A stretch of DNA of 64,000 nucleotides, from positions 248,001-312,000 of the forward strand of contig NZ_JANUDX010000004.1 in the NCBI RefSeq assembly GCF_024810105.1, written 5' to 3'. Positions 44,155 to 53,352 of this stretch are shown here, piece after piece. The notes under the pieces are model-generated. The model worked only from the letters and a program-made list of their open reading frames with translations, did no database searches and was not told the origin of the DNA. Source of the DNA: Stenotrophomonas sp. BIGb0135 (GTDB lineage Bacteria; Pseudomonadota; Gammaproteobacteria; Xanthomonadales; Xanthomonadaceae). Made by a program: the position numbers and the translations under genes. How positions within the stretch are numbered: the first letter of the stretch is position 1; each line of letters opens with the position of its first letter.

Positions 44155-46511
44155 AGGTCGACCCGGACCGAGACGCCGACCGTGCGCGGGGCACCGATGA
44201 AGGCGGAATCGCTGCCATCCACGCCGGCCAGGTAGCGGCGGTCGGTGAGGTTGCTCACCACCAGGCTGGCACCCACGCCCTTCAGCTTCGGCGACAGGCC
44301 CTGCAGGTCGAACCCGATGTTGGCGTTGAACACGGTGGCCGACGGCAGCTTGTTGATGTTGGAGGCATCCAGGTAACGCTCGCCGAGGTAGCGACCGGAG
44401 ATGCCGGCATTCCAGCGCTCGCCCTGCCAGTCGGCCGAGACCACCAGCACGTGCTTGGGCTGGCCGATCACCTGCGCACCATCGACGATGCCCAGTTCGG
44501 TGTCGCGCGCCAGGTTGCCGCTGCCCAGGTATTTGGACCGGTTATAGGTGTAGGCCCCGTTGACCCGCCAACCGCTGTCCCAGCCGTAGCCGAGCGCGGC
44601 TTCCAGACCGGTGCTTTCCACGCCACCAAAGTTCTCGTAGACGCCATCGGTCTCGTCCAGGTAGTCGATGCCATCGGCCAACCGCGCCGGCAGGTAGACG
44701 ATGCGGTTGTCGAACCTGATGGTGTACAGGGTCAGCGAACCGGTCAAGGGCCAACGGCTCACGCGCAGGCCAAGCTCGATGTTGTCGGCGGTTTCCGGTT
44801 CGACCCGGGCGAAGCGCTGCGCATCGGTTTCGCCGAGCACGCCGGAGGGGATCGCCGCGAAGTTCTGCGAATAGCCACCGAACAGCTCCAGCCCTTCCAC
44901 GGGCAGGGTCCAGGTGCCACCGGCGGAGAGCAGCGGATCGGACCTGGAGTCCGACCGCACGTTCTCGGCGTTGCCGATCACCCGGTTGCGCTTCTGGTCG
45001 ACGAAGAACTGCTTGACGCCGACGCGCGCACTGAACGGGCCGACGCGGGCCACGTCTTCCACGTAGTACATCTGCTCGCTGGTTTTGTAGCGGTCTTCGA
45101 ACTGCACCCAGTACGGCTGGTGATCAAAACCGATGTCGGTGCCGACGTTGAGCAGGCGGTGCCAGTCGCGGCGCACGCTGCGATCGTACTGCTCCACCCA
45201 CACGCCGCCACGCACGGTGTTGTCCACGCTGCCCAGGGTCTGCTTCCACTCCACGTCGGCGGTGGCACCGGCGCGGTCGTTGTCGTAGTGCGAGTGGCGG
45301 TAGGACTGCACGCCCTGCACGCCAGCGGCGTAACAGTTGGGGTCGTATTCCGCGCTGAAACCGGCGCGCGGTACGCAGCCGGCGCGCATCTGCGCGGCGC
45401 TTCCATCGGGGTTGACGAAGTAGAACTGGCCCAGCGCGCTGCCGCCATACACCGTGCCGCCACCGAGGTATTCCGATTCCGGCTGGCCGACGCCATCGTT
45501 GCGCGCCTGCACCAGGTACGGCGGCAACCAGTCGCCGCGGCCCTCCATCCTGTGCGCGTAGCCGGTCAACGTGGCCTTGACGCCATTGCCGCCGTCGAAC
45601 GCACCGCGCAGGTAGCCGAAGGTGTTCTCGCGCAGCGCGCGCGATCCGGACCGGTAGTTCTGGTCCAGGTAGGGAATACCGGTGAGCGTGCCGGTCAGGC
45701 CATCGCGGTCCGGGTGGGTGGCGAACGCGACCGGGCTCACGCTGGTGTATTCGGGCTCGTCGGCATCGTTGTAGGAGGCGTAGCCGCTGAGGGTCCAGCG
45801 CTCCAGCTCGGTGACGAACCGGGCCGCGATGTGGTCGTTGCTGACATGGCCGCTGCCGTCGATCCAGTCGTTGACGCGCGAAGACGACGCACTGACCCAG
45901 GCGCGGGTGTGACCTCCGAGCAGGCCGGTGTCGTAGCGCACGTAGTACTTGCGTGCATCGTTGTCGCCGCCGCCCACCACCATGCGCAGGCGCTGCTCGG
46001 CCAGCGGATCGCTGGTGAGGAAGTTGAGCGTGCCGCCCAGGGCCTCGTTGGAGCGCGAGGAGATGTCGGCGGTGCCCTGGCTGACTTCGATGGTCTCCAG
46101 GTCGAGCGTGTCGATGTAGCGGTTGGCCAGCGAGCCGCCGCCATAGCCCGAGCCACCGTTGGGCAGGCCATCGATGGTGGTACCGATCTGCTGCGTGTCG
46201 CGGTTGGTGACGAAGCCGCGCATGCTGATCTGCGTGCCCCACACCGACGAGCCGGTGGCATCGGCTTCGCTGACCACCACGCCCGGCAGCTCGTTGAGCG
46301 CAGTGTTGACGCTGCTCAGGATCTGCTGGCGGTTGAGGGTTTCCTGGCTGACGGTGGTCTTGGCGTAGCTGGTGGCCTGGCCGATGACCTGCACTTGGTC
46401 GAGCGTGCGGGCCTCATCGGCGGGCGCGGGCTCGGCCGCCATGGTCTGCACGGCGGAAGAAAGCAACAGGGCGAGCAGCGAGATTCGAGGGCAGTGGCCA
46501 GAGGCGCGCAT
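44151..46511 (-). CDS. TonB-dependent receptor coupled to phospholipase C
   Basis: A 786-residue outer-membrane receptor from the ATG at 46511. An earlier ATG at 46571 would add 20 polar residues. The signal peptide is ISLLALLLSSAVQTMAAEP. The plug domain follows: VSQETLNRQQILSSVNTALNELPGVVVSEADA, then WGTQISMRGFVTNRDTQQIGTTIDGLP and RSNEALGGTLNFLT. The barrel ends RTVGVSVRVDL. The substrate is unknown. The 3' end overlaps the GTG start of the phospholipase gene, so the two are a translationally coupled operon. Such coupling suggests uptake of a product related to phospholipid hydrolysis, or joint regulation; this is inference. Confidence 0.88.
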   Translation of the reverse strand: MRASGHCPRISLLALLLSSAVQTMAAEPAPADEARTLDQVQVIGQATSYAKTTVSQETLNRQQILSSVNTALNELPGVVVSEADATGSSVWGTQISMRGFVTNRDTQQIGTTIDGLPNGGSGYGGGSLANRYIDTLDLETIEVSQGTADISSRSNEALGGTLNFLTSDPLAEQRLRMVVGGGDNDARKYYVRYDTGLLGGHTRAWVSASSSRVNDWIDGSGHVSNDHIAARFVTELERWTLSGYASYNDADEPEYTSVSPVAFATHPDRDGLTGTLTGIPYLDQNYRSGSRALRENTFGYLRGAFDGGNGVKATLTGYAHRMEGRGDWLPPYLVQARNDGVGQPESEYLGGGTVYGGSALGQFYFVNPDGSAAQMRAGCVPRAGFSAEYDPNCYAAGVQGVQSYRHSHYDNDRAGATADVEWKQTLGSVDNTVRGGVWVEQYDRSVRRDWHRLLNVGTDIGFDHQPYWVQFEDRYKTSEQMYYVEDVARVGPFSARVGVKQFFVDQKRNRVIGNAENVRSDSRSDPLLSAGGTWTLPVEGLELFGGYSQNFAAIPSGVLGETDAQRFARVEPETADNIELGLRVSRWPLTGSLTLYTIRFDNRIVYLPARLADGIDYLDETDGVYENFGGVESTGLEAALGYGWDSGWRVNGAYTYNRSKYLGSGNLARDTELGIVDGAQVIGQPKHVLVVSADWQGERWNAGISGRYLGERYLDASNINKLPSATVFNANIGFDLQGLSPKLKGVGASLVVSNLTDRRYLAGVDGSDSAFIGAPRTVGVSVRVDL

Positions 46512-46869
46512 CGGGTCGGTGGGGGTAGTGGGCGACCGGCGGAGTATTGGCAGCGCCGGTGACTTCCCCATGACATTGCGCTTGCATTACGCGCACGTGG
46601 TGCTGCGTTTGACGTGGCTGGCCAGCTGCGCGACCGCCACCGCATCGCCAGCCAGCGGCGCAACGCCGAGCAGTGTTTCCTCTGCCGCCGACGCGCTGGA
46701 ACACGCGGTCGACAGGGCACACCGGCACATCAGGACGACGCTACGGTCGAGCATGGCGGCGCTTCGCGGGACGAGTGCCGAGTGTATCGGGGTGGTCGTG
46801 GCAGGCGCCCTGTGCCTGCCACGGGATTTCATGCCTGGCCCAGTGCTGCCTTGTGGCTGGCGTGCGCGC
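46512..46869. other. gap between divergent receptor 5' end and efflux 3' end
   Basis: No gene is convincing here. Open frames on both strands are Arg/Ala-rich and end without family similarity. A perfect hairpin CGTGGCAGGC-N7-GCCTGCCACG at 46797-46823 lies about 47 bp downstream of the efflux permease stop and is a likely 3' end for that operon, without a U tract. The receptor promoter should also lie here; I cannot point to -35/-10 elements. Confidence 0.6.
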
Positions 46870-49800
46870 CTACTCCGCGCCGCCAGCCACCGGGTGCGAC
46901 GGGCGCCGGTGGAACTTGCGCGACAGCCAGTTGCCCAGGTCATCCATCACGGTGAACGCCGCCGGGATCACGATCAGGCTCAGCAGCGTGGAGGTGATCA
47001 GGCCACCGATCACCGCGATCGCCATCGGCGCGCGGAAGCTGGAATCGCCGGCGAAGCCCAGCGCGATCGGCATCATGCCCGCGCCCATCGCCAGGGTGGT
47101 CATGATGATCGGCTGGGCGCGCTTGCGGCACGCATCAATCAGCGCGTCGTGCTGGCTCATGCCGTGCTCGTCCTCGGCCATCACCGCGTAATCCACCAAC
47201 AGAATGGAGTTCTTGGTGGCGATGCCGATCAGCATCAACAGGCCGATCAGCGCCGGCAGCGAGAGCATGTTCTGGGTGATCAGCAGCGCGCCGAACGCAC
47301 CGCCGGCACACAACGGCACCGCCGCGAGGATGGTCACCGGCATCAGCGCGTGGTTGAACAGCAGCAACAGCACCATGTAGATGCAGATCAGGCCGGCGGC
47401 CATCGCCAACAGGAAGCCGATGAACAGCTCGACGAACACTTCGGCATCACCGGTGTTGAGGAAGGTCACCCCGGGTGGCAGCTGTTTGACGCTGGGCAAT
47501 GCCTGCACTTCGGTCATCACATCGCCGAGCGGGCGGCCGTTGAGCTCGGCGGTGAGCGTGACGTTGCGCTGGCGCTGGTAGCGCGAGATCTGCGAGGGAC
47601 CGCTGCCCTGCTGGATATCGGCCACCGCGGCCAGCGGCACCGGACCGTTGCGGCCGGGCACGCGCAACTGGCCGATCAGGGCCGGGTTGGCCAGCGTAGC
47701 CTCGGCAAAGCCAACCCGGATCGGCACCTGGCGATCGGGCAGGTTGAGCTTGGCCAGGCGCTGCTCGTAGTCGCCGGCGGTGGCGATGCGCGCCGCCTCG
47801 GCGATGTCCGCGGTGGCCACGCCCATGTCGGCCGCGCGTGCGGCGTTGGGCACGATCTGCACTTCCGGGCGCAGCAGCGAGGCGGTCGACGTCACGCTGC
47901 CCAGGCCCTGGATGCCGCGCAGGTCGCGCTCCAGCGCCGTGGAGGCGTCCTGCAGGCGTTGCGGATCATCGCCGGACAGCACCAGCTGCAGCAGGTTGCC
48001 GGGCTCGGAGCTGACATAGCTCACGCGCACGCCGGGCAGGTTGGCCAGCTTCTGCCGGGCCTCGCGCTCCAGCGCGCGCTGGTCGCGGTCGCGCGTGTTG
48101 GCGGTGCCCCAATCCAGTACCAGCGTGGCTTTGCGTGCCTCGCCCACACCGGTGGCACTGGGGTCGCCCAGGTCCAGCACGCTGCCCACGGCGGTGTACA
48201 CCTGCTTCAGTTCGGGCATGTCCTTGAGCAGCGCGCGCGCCTGCTCGGCCACGCCCACCGTCTCCTGCAGCCGGGTGCCTGGCGGCAGTTCCAGGCTGAG
48301 GTTGCTGCGGCCCAGGTCGGATTGCGGGATGAAGGTGGCCGGGATGAACGGCACCAGCGCCAGCGAGGCCACGAACAACCCGGTGGCCAGCCACAGCGTG
48401 CGCCCGCGGTGGCGCAGCGCGGCGTCCACCCAGCCCAGGTACCAGACCATCAGCCTCGAATCGGGCTTCTCCTCGCCATGCGGCTTGAGCAGGTAGGCGG
48501 CCATCATCGGCGTGAGCAGGCGTGCCACCAGCAGCGAGAACAGCACCGCGGTGGCCGCGGTCCAGCCGAACTCGCGGAAGAACTTGCCGGCGATGCCGGG
48601 CATGAAGGCGACCGGCACGAACACCGCCGCCAGGGTCAGCGAGGTGGCGATCACCGCGTTGCCGATCTCGCCGGCCGCCTCGCGCGCGGCCTCCAGCGGC
48701 GGCTTGCCCATGCGCAGGTGGCGCACGATGTTCTCGATCTCCACGATCGCATCGTCGACCAAGATGCCGACCACCACCGACAGCGCCAGCAGGGTGATCA
48801 TGTTCAGCGTGAAGCCGAAGAAGTACATCACCGCGAAGGTGGGGATGATCGACAACGGCAAGGCCAGCGCCGCCACCCAGGTCGCGCGCCAGTCGCGCAG
48901 GAACAGCCACACCACCAGCAACGCCAGCAGCGCGCCCTCGTACAGCATCGTCATCGACGAGTCGTAGGAGCGGTGGGTTTCGTCGATGGCGGTAGTGACC
49001 AGGCGGAACTCGATACCCGGATGTTCGGCCTTGATCGTGTCCAGCGCGGCGTGCACGCCGGCTTCCACCTTGACCTCGCTGGAACCACGCGTGCGCGACA
49101 TCGAGAACGCCACCACGTCGCCGCCGTCCAGCAACGCGGCTTCGGTCGGGTCGGCGGCGGCATCGGTGACCGTGGCCAGGGTGGACAACCGCACCGCGCG
49201 CCCGTCCGGCAAGGCGATGGAGTAGTCGCGCAACGATTGGGCATCGCCCACCGTGCCCAGCGTGCGGATGGTCTGCTGCGCGCCCTCGATCTCGGCCTTG
49301 CCACCGGCACGCTCGACCTGGATCCGCGCCAGCTGCTGGGACACGTCCCCGGCGGTGATGCCCATGGCGATCAGCGCGTTGGGGTCCAGGTCCACGCGGA
49401 CCTGGCGTTGCACGCCCCCCACCCGGGTGACCCGGGCCACGCCGGGCACGCCGTACATGGCGCGCGCGATGTCGCGGTCGACGAACCAGCTGGCTTCGTC
49501 GGGCGTCATGTGCGGGGCGACCAGCGCGTAGGTCATCAGCGAGCCGCCGATATCCACCTTGGAGATCACCGGCTCCTGGATGTCCTGCGGCAGGTCGGTG
49601 CGGATGCGGGTGACCGCATCGCGGGTGTCGTCCAGCGCGGTGGCCAGGTCGGCCTCCAGCTGGAACTCGATGGTGGTGGTGCTCACGCCTTCGCTGACCG
49701 AGGAGATCACGCGCTTGACGTTGTTGACCGTGGCCACCGAGTCCTCGACCTTCCGGGTGACCTCGGCTTCGAGCTGGCTCGGCGACGCGCCGGGCTGGGT

Positions 49801-49947
49801 CACCGTGACCGTGGTCATCGGGAAGGCAATGTCCGGGAAGCGCGCCACCGGCAGCTGATGGAAGCCCCACAGACCGGCCACGCACAGCACGAAGAAGATC
49901 AGCAGCGCAGGCAGCGGGCGTTTGATCGCCCAGGCGGAGATGTTCAT
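46870..49947 (-). CDS. RND efflux permease, HAE1 (AcrB/MdtB-like) family
   Basis: This is a 1025-residue inner-membrane drug/proton antiporter. The hallmarks are ISAWAIKRPLPALLIFFVLC at the N-terminus, the proton-relay Asp pair in VVVGILVDDAIVEIENIVRH, and GLICIYMVLLLLFNHALMPV and IATKNSILLVDYAVMAEDEHGMSQHDALIDACRKRAQPIIMTTLAM in the second half, followed by a repeat-like helix bundle. It has 12 predicted membrane helices and two large periplasmic loops. The ATG overlaps the adaptor stop by 4 bp. No outer-membrane channel gene follows, so the pump probably shares a TolC-like protein encoded elsewhere. Confidence 0.94.
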   Translation of the reverse strand: MNISAWAIKRPLPALLIFFVLCVAGLWGFHQLPVARFPDIAFPMTTVTVTQPGASPSQLEAEVTRKVEDSVATVNNVKRVISSVSEGVSTTTIEFQLEADLATALDDTRDAVTRIRTDLPQDIQEPVISKVDIGGSLMTYALVAPHMTPDEASWFVDRDIARAMYGVPGVARVTRVGGVQRQVRVDLDPNALIAMGITAGDVSQQLARIQVERAGGKAEIEGAQQTIRTLGTVGDAQSLRDYSIALPDGRAVRLSTLATVTDAAADPTEAALLDGGDVVAFSMSRTRGSSEVKVEAGVHAALDTIKAEHPGIEFRLVTTAIDETHRSYDSSMTMLYEGALLALLVVWLFLRDWRATWVAALALPLSIIPTFAVMYFFGFTLNMITLLALSVVVGILVDDAIVEIENIVRHLRMGKPPLEAAREAAGEIGNAVIATSLTLAAVFVPVAFMPGIAGKFFREFGWTAATAVLFSLLVARLLTPMMAAYLLKPHGEEKPDSRLMVWYLGWVDAALRHRGRTLWLATGLFVASLALVPFIPATFIPQSDLGRSNLSLELPPGTRLQETVGVAEQARALLKDMPELKQVYTAVGSVLDLGDPSATGVGEARKATLVLDWGTANTRDRDQRALEREARQKLANLPGVRVSYVSSEPGNLLQLVLSGDDPQRLQDASTALERDLRGIQGLGSVTSTASLLRPEVQIVPNAARAADMGVATADIAEAARIATAGDYEQRLAKLNLPDRQVPIRVGFAEATLANPALIGQLRVPGRNGPVPLAAVADIQQGSGPSQISRYQRQRNVTLTAELNGRPLGDVMTEVQALPSVKQLPPGVTFLNTGDAEVFVELFIGFLLAMAAGLICIYMVLLLLFNHALMPVTILAAVPLCAGGAFGALLITQNMLSLPALIGLLMLIGIATKNSILLVDYAVMAEDEHGMSQHDALIDACRKRAQPIIMTTLAMGAGMMPIALGFAGDSSFRAPMAIAVIGGLITSTLLSLIVIPAAFTVMDDLGNWLSRKFHRRPSHPVAGGAE

Positions 49948-51044
49948 CGCGCGGCAGCCCTGGTCGCGGCCACCACGCGCACGCGGTCGCCCTCACCGAG
50001 GAAGCCGGCGCCGTCCACCACCACCTTGTCGCCGGCCTTGAGTCCTTCCAGGATCGCGGTCTGGCCGTTGACGGCCTGGCCGGTACGCACGCGGTGGCGG
50101 GCGGCCTGCTGCTTGTCGTTGACGCTGAACACATAGCTGTGGCCATCGCGCTGCACGATCGCCGCCGTGGGGATGGTCAGCGCCTGGCCGTCGCCGGTGA
50201 CGATGCGGCCTTCCACGTACATGCCCGGCTTGAGCGGGTCGGGCGTGGGCAGGTCGGCGTAGATCGTGCCGGTCCGGGTCTGCGCATCCACCCCGGGGGT
50301 GACCGCACGGATACGTCCGCTGACCACCTGGCCGGCGTAGGGCAGTTCGACGGTGTTGCCCACGGCCACGTCGGCCAACTGGTTCTCCGGCAACTCCGCG
50401 CGCCATTCCAGGCGGCCGTCGCGGATCAGGCGCAGCAGCTCGGTGCCGGCCGACACCACCTGGCCCGGCTGCACCAGCCGCTTGGAGATCAAGCCATCGG
50501 CCGGCGCGCGCAGGTCGGCAAAATCACGGCGCAGCTTGGCCGCGTCACGTGCCGCACGGGCGGTGGAGGTCTGCGCTTCCGCATTGATGCGCGCTGCGCG
50601 CAGTTCGTCCAGGCTGCTGGCGCTGATCAGTTGCTGGGCCTCCAGCTTGGCGCTGCGTTCGTAGTTCATCCGCGCCAGCTCCTGCGAGGCCTGCGCCTGG
50701 CGCAGCGAGGCGTCGGCCTGGGCCAGCTCGCTGTCCAGGGTGCGGTGGTCCAACTGCAGCAGCACCTGGCCCTGCTTCACCCACTGGCCCACGTCCACCG
50801 GCAACGCGGTCACGCGCTGGCCGGTGATCTCCACCCCGAGCTGCATTTCCTCATAGGCGGTGACCGGCCCGGACACCAGCACCGTGCGCGCCATCGGCTG
50901 CAACTGCGCGGTGGCCAGCGAGACCGGCAACGCCGCGCTTGCGCTGGCGGCCTCGGCCGAGGCCGCCTCGTCTTTGCCGCCACAGGCCGACAACAGCGCG
51001 GCGATCAGGATCAGGGAAGAACAGCGGAGGAGTCGGTCACGCAT
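49944..51044 (-). CDS. RND periplasmic adaptor lipoprotein (membrane fusion protein)
   Basis: A 366-residue adaptor for the downstream permease. The lipobox is IAALLSAC (Cys21). Domains in order are a beta-barrel and lipoyl half (TAYEEMQLGVEITGQRVTAL, VDVGQWVKQGQVLLQLDHRTL), a helical hairpin (DSELAQADASLRQAQASQEL to LDELRAARINAEAQTSTARA), the second lipoyl half (RAPADGLISKRLVQPGQVV) and the membrane-proximal domain. ATG 51044 has a GGAAG ribosome site 8 bp upstream. A start at 51089 overlaps the tetR stop as TGATG, but would hide the lipoprotein signal behind a polar leader. The ATGA overlap with the permease ensures coupling. Confidence 0.92.
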   Translation of the reverse strand: MRDRLLRCSSLILIAALLSACGGKDEAASAEAASASAALPVSLATAQLQPMARTVLVSGPVTAYEEMQLGVEITGQRVTALPVDVGQWVKQGQVLLQLDHRTLDSELAQADASLRQAQASQELARMNYERSAKLEAQQLISASSLDELRAARINAEAQTSTARAARDAAKLRRDFADLRAPADGLISKRLVQPGQVVSAGTELLRLIRDGRLEWRAELPENQLADVAVGNTVELPYAGQVVSGRIRAVTPGVDAQTRTGTIYADLPTPDPLKPGMYVEGRIVTGDGQALTIPTAAIVQRDGHSYVFSVNDKQQAARHRVRTGQAVNGQTAILEGLKAGDKVVVDGAGFLGEGDRVRVVAATRAAAR

Positions 51045-51088
51045 CGGTGGGGCTTCCGTGTCGGTGCAGCGGTAACGGGAGGGGAACA

Positions 51089-51721
51089 TCAGGGGGTGGC
51101 GGCCAGACGCCGTTCGATGCCATCGAGCATCAGGCCCAGCCCCTGCTCAAAGCGCGTGTCGAAGTCGACCTCGCTCCAGACATCACGGGCCTGCCAGCAG
51201 TGCGGGAAACGCTCCTCGGCCAGGGCCATGAACGTTTCACCGAGCGCCTCCATGCTGCCGTCGCCCGGCCACGATTGTTCTTCGATCACAAAGCCCATCG
51301 TGTAGTACACCAGGTCCATCGAGGCGGTCGCGGCGAAGCGGATCGGGGCGCCGGCGCCGGCCAGCGCGGCCATGCTCGCCTCGCCTACCCGCAACACGTT
51401 CTCGGTGGCCAGGAACGTACCGGCGTAGACGCGCGCACCGTCACGCCGGGCCTTGAACGCCAGCCGGAATTCACGGGCGATCTGCAGCAGCGTCTGCCGC
51501 CACGGCTGGCCGGCCGGGATCGCGCGGGCGACGTCGCAGATCATCGCGTCGGCCATGGCGTCGATCAGCGCCTGCTTGCTCTTGAAATGCCAGTACAGCG
51601 AGGGCGCACGGATGCCCAGCGAACAGGCCACCTTGCGCAGGGTCACCCCTTCCAGCCCCGCCTCATCCAGGATCCGGAAGGCCGCCTCGACGATGTTTTC
51701 CCGCCCAATCGGCTGACGCAC
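51089..51721 (-). CDS. TetR-type repressor of the efflux operon
   Basis: A 210-residue TetR-family repressor. The helix-turn-helix is ENIVEAAFRILDEAGLEGVTLRKVACSLGIRAPSLYWHFKSKQALI, close to tetracycline TetR (PTLYWHVKNKRAL). The C-terminal domain (SMDLVYYTMGFVIEEQSWPG) resembles TetR_C rather than AcrR. It begins with GTG at 51721, preceded by AAGGG. No ATG nearby gives a suitable start. It is the first gene of an operon tetR-adaptor-permease, and two palindromes lie in its 5' region. Efflux substrate binding should release it and induce the pump. Confidence 0.88.
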   Translation of the reverse strand: MRQPIGRENIVEAAFRILDEAGLEGVTLRKVACSLGIRAPSLYWHFKSKQALIDAMADAMICDVARAIPAGQPWRQTLLQIAREFRLAFKARRDGARVYAGTFLATENVLRVGEASMAALAGAGAPIRFAATASMDLVYYTMGFVIEEQSWPGDGSMEALGETFMALAEERFPHCWQARDVWSEVDFDTRFEQGLGLMLDGIERRLAATP

Positions 51722-51734
51722 CTGCTGGCCCTTG

Positions 51735-51771
51735 CCTAACGATGTTAGGGGCGCGAATCTAACAGCGTTAG
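51735..51771. promoter_or_regulatory. two tetO-like operators in front of tetR
   Basis: CCTAACgatGTTAGG (51735-51749) and CTAACagcGTTAG (51759-51771) are spaced 23 bp between centres. The core is similar in size and shape to tetO (CTATCAtTGATAG), and the repressor's recognition helix resembles that of TetR. They lie 14-50 bp upstream of the GTG start and should control the whole operon and the divergent gene at 51872. Confidence 0.75.
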
Positions 51772-51871
51772 GCAGGTGCGCGCAAGGAGGCGACCGCGGC
51801 CAGCGCTGGCGACCGGGTGGACGGGGCAATACCATGCCGGTCAGGGCCTGGCGCCCAGGGGAGAAAGCAGG

Positions 51872-52336
51872 ATGCGCTGGAAGAACGGGACGATCGCGCT
51901 GGCAGTGTGGCTCGCCAGCGTGGGCGCAGGTGCGCACGCCGGACCCATGGACGGCGAGGGCGACGCGATTCCCTACGCGTCCCCGGAGGCCGCGCTCGTC
52001 GCGCTGCGCGCGTCCCCCCACGTCAGCGAGCGACTGGAGAACGACTGGTTCGCGCTCCAGGATCACCAGGGGCACGTGCTGTGGTCGATCACCGCACCGG
52101 GCAACGCAATGCACCCCTCGATGGTCAAGCGCACCCTGGTCCAGCGCGATGGCGGGGTCGAGATCGGGATGTCGATCAAGTGCGGCGCATCCAGACAGGC
52201 CTGCGACACGCTGGTGCAGACATTCCAGGCCAGCAACGATCGCCTTCGCCAACGTCTGCGCGACACGACCACCCCGGCGCCGCCGTCCGCGACGGCTCAG
52301 CCCACGCCGAACGGTGCAGCCGACCCGCAACGCTAG
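51872..52336 (+). CDS. secreted protein of unknown function
   Basis: This 154-residue protein is not recognised. An N-terminal signal peptide (IALAVWLASVGAGAHAGPMD) targets it to the periplasm or beyond. The mature part contains WFALQDHQGHVLWSITAPGNAM and MSIKCGASRQACDTLVQTFQASNDRLRQRL, with two Cys (CGASRQAC) that may form a disulfide. The C-terminus (TTPAPPSATAQPTPNGAADP) is a Pro/Ala-rich linker. ATG 51872 follows GAGAAAGCAGG. It is divergent from tetR (150 bp apart) and could share the tetO-like operators. The next gene starts 11 bp later. Confidence 0.7.
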   Translation: MRWKNGTIALAVWLASVGAGAHAGPMDGEGDAIPYASPEAALVALRASPHVSERLENDWFALQDHQGHVLWSITAPGNAMHPSMVKRTLVQRDGGVEIGMSIKCGASRQACDTLVQTFQASNDRLRQRLRDTTTPAPPSATAQPTPNGAADPQR

Positions 52337-52347
52337 CCGAGGCCGCC

Positions 52348-52779
52348 ATGTTCCCGAGAAAACTCCTTGCCTGGGCGTGCGCCACCCTGCTGCTGATGCC
52401 TTCCATCGGCCACGCCCTGCAGCTGTCGCTCTACGACATCCGTGGGTACGCCGTTGCCTACCTGGACACCGACCAGCAGATGACCGTCTACCTGTGGGAT
52501 GGGCAGCCGGTGGCCTACGTGGATGGACAGTCCCTCTATGGCTTCAACGGCAGGCACCTGGGGTGGCTCAAGAACCGCGTGGTCGTGGACCATGACGGTT
52601 ACGCGGTTGGATTCACTGAAAGCGTGATCAGGCGGCGCACGCGCGTGGAGCGCATCAAGGGCCTTCAACAGCTCACCCCGCTGAAAGCACTGCCGCAGCT
52701 GGAACCGATGGAACCACTGCAGGCCGGCGGTTGGTCGGATGTCCCGCTGGATGTGTTCCTGTCGATGGGACGGAACTAG
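52348..52779 (+). CDS. secreted 4-fold beta-flower domain protein
   Basis: A 143-residue exported protein. A signal peptide covers residues 1-24 (LLAWACATLLLMPSIGHA). The body consists of four short repeats of the type aVAYLDTDQQMTVYLWDGQP, VAYVDGQSLYGFNGRHLGWL, NRVVVDHDGYAVGF, matching the '4-fold beta flower' domain family. A basic region follows (VIRRRTRVERIKGL) and the end is acidic and Pro-containing. Function is unknown in the family. It starts 11 bp after the previous secreted gene and is likely cotranscribed with it. A GTAG-type repeat remnant (about 52808-52835, core ATCCACGTCCACGTGGAT) lies downstream. Confidence 0.78.
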   Translation: MFPRKLLAWACATLLLMPSIGHALQLSLYDIRGYAVAYLDTDQQMTVYLWDGQPVAYVDGQSLYGFNGRHLGWLKNRVVVDHDGYAVGFTESVIRRRTRVERIKGLQQLTPLKALPQLEPMEPLQAGGWSDVPLDVFLSMGRN

Positions 52780-52974
52780 GCCGCATCGCGTGGCGGAGGG
52801 TGTGCCAGGCATCCACGTCCACGTGGATCAACACGCCTCGTCAGGGTCACGTGCCGCGCTCCGCGCGGGAGCATGTGGCGGCTGAGCGCCTGGCGCGCCT
52901 TCCACCGCCGCGAGCATGGCGTACCCATTCGGAACAGGCCCCCACGGTGGCAACCAGCATCGTCGACCTCTCAC

Positions 52975-53352
52975 TTACCGGTTTGCCCCCTTATTGCGCA
53001 CCGCGTCCCCGGCGAAGTCGTCAGGACTGACCACCACGGAGCCATCACCTTCCAACCAGACGTCCTTGTAAACATCGGGAGGTGGAATAGTGTTGATGTC
53101 CGCCCCCAGGGGGAGAAGTTGCCAGCCAATCACATCACCACAGACCGTCCTGCCAATGAGCCTGCGACTATCCAATCCGCGCGCGCGCAGCCCATCCACC
53201 ACTACCGCGGGAGGACGGCGATCAAACCCCTTGTAGAAACGGCATTGCGCTCCATTCCTGCCCAACGGATAGCTCTCGCCGACAGGATCTTCGCTGCACC
53301 CCGGCAGCAGGGCCAGGAGCACACTGCTCACCAGAACACGCGACAGTCCCAT
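52975..53352 (-). CDS. small lipoprotein of unknown function
   Basis: A 125-residue lipoprotein. The lipobox is LLALLPGCSED (Cys18), preceded by a hydrophobic helix. The mature part has conserved-looking elements (QCRFYKGFDRRPPAVVVDGL, LIGRTVCGDVIGWQLLPLGADIN, then a C-terminal PDDFAGDAVRNKG) and two further Cys. I do not recognise the family. The start ATG at 53352 has GAGGAG 8 bp upstream. The surrounding DNA is visibly less GC-rich than the rest of the window, so it may belong to an accessory patch with the two small genes and Rhs remnant beside it. It could be an immunity or entry-exclusion lipoprotein; this is inference. Confidence 0.62.
   Translation of the reverse strand: MGLSRVLVSSVLLALLPGCSEDPVGESYPLGRNGAQCRFYKGFDRRPPAVVVDGLRARGLDSRRLIGRTVCGDVIGWQLLPLGADINTIPPPDVYKDVWLEGDGSVVVSPDDFAGDAVRNKGANR

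Noticed and set aside
46587..46943. minus-strand frame after the efflux operon
   Set aside because: Arg/Ala-rich with no signal and overlapping the permease 3' end and its terminator hairpin.
46372..50136. 1254-codon plus-strand open frame
   Set aside because: It is antisense to the RND permease, whose real frame has all family motifs.
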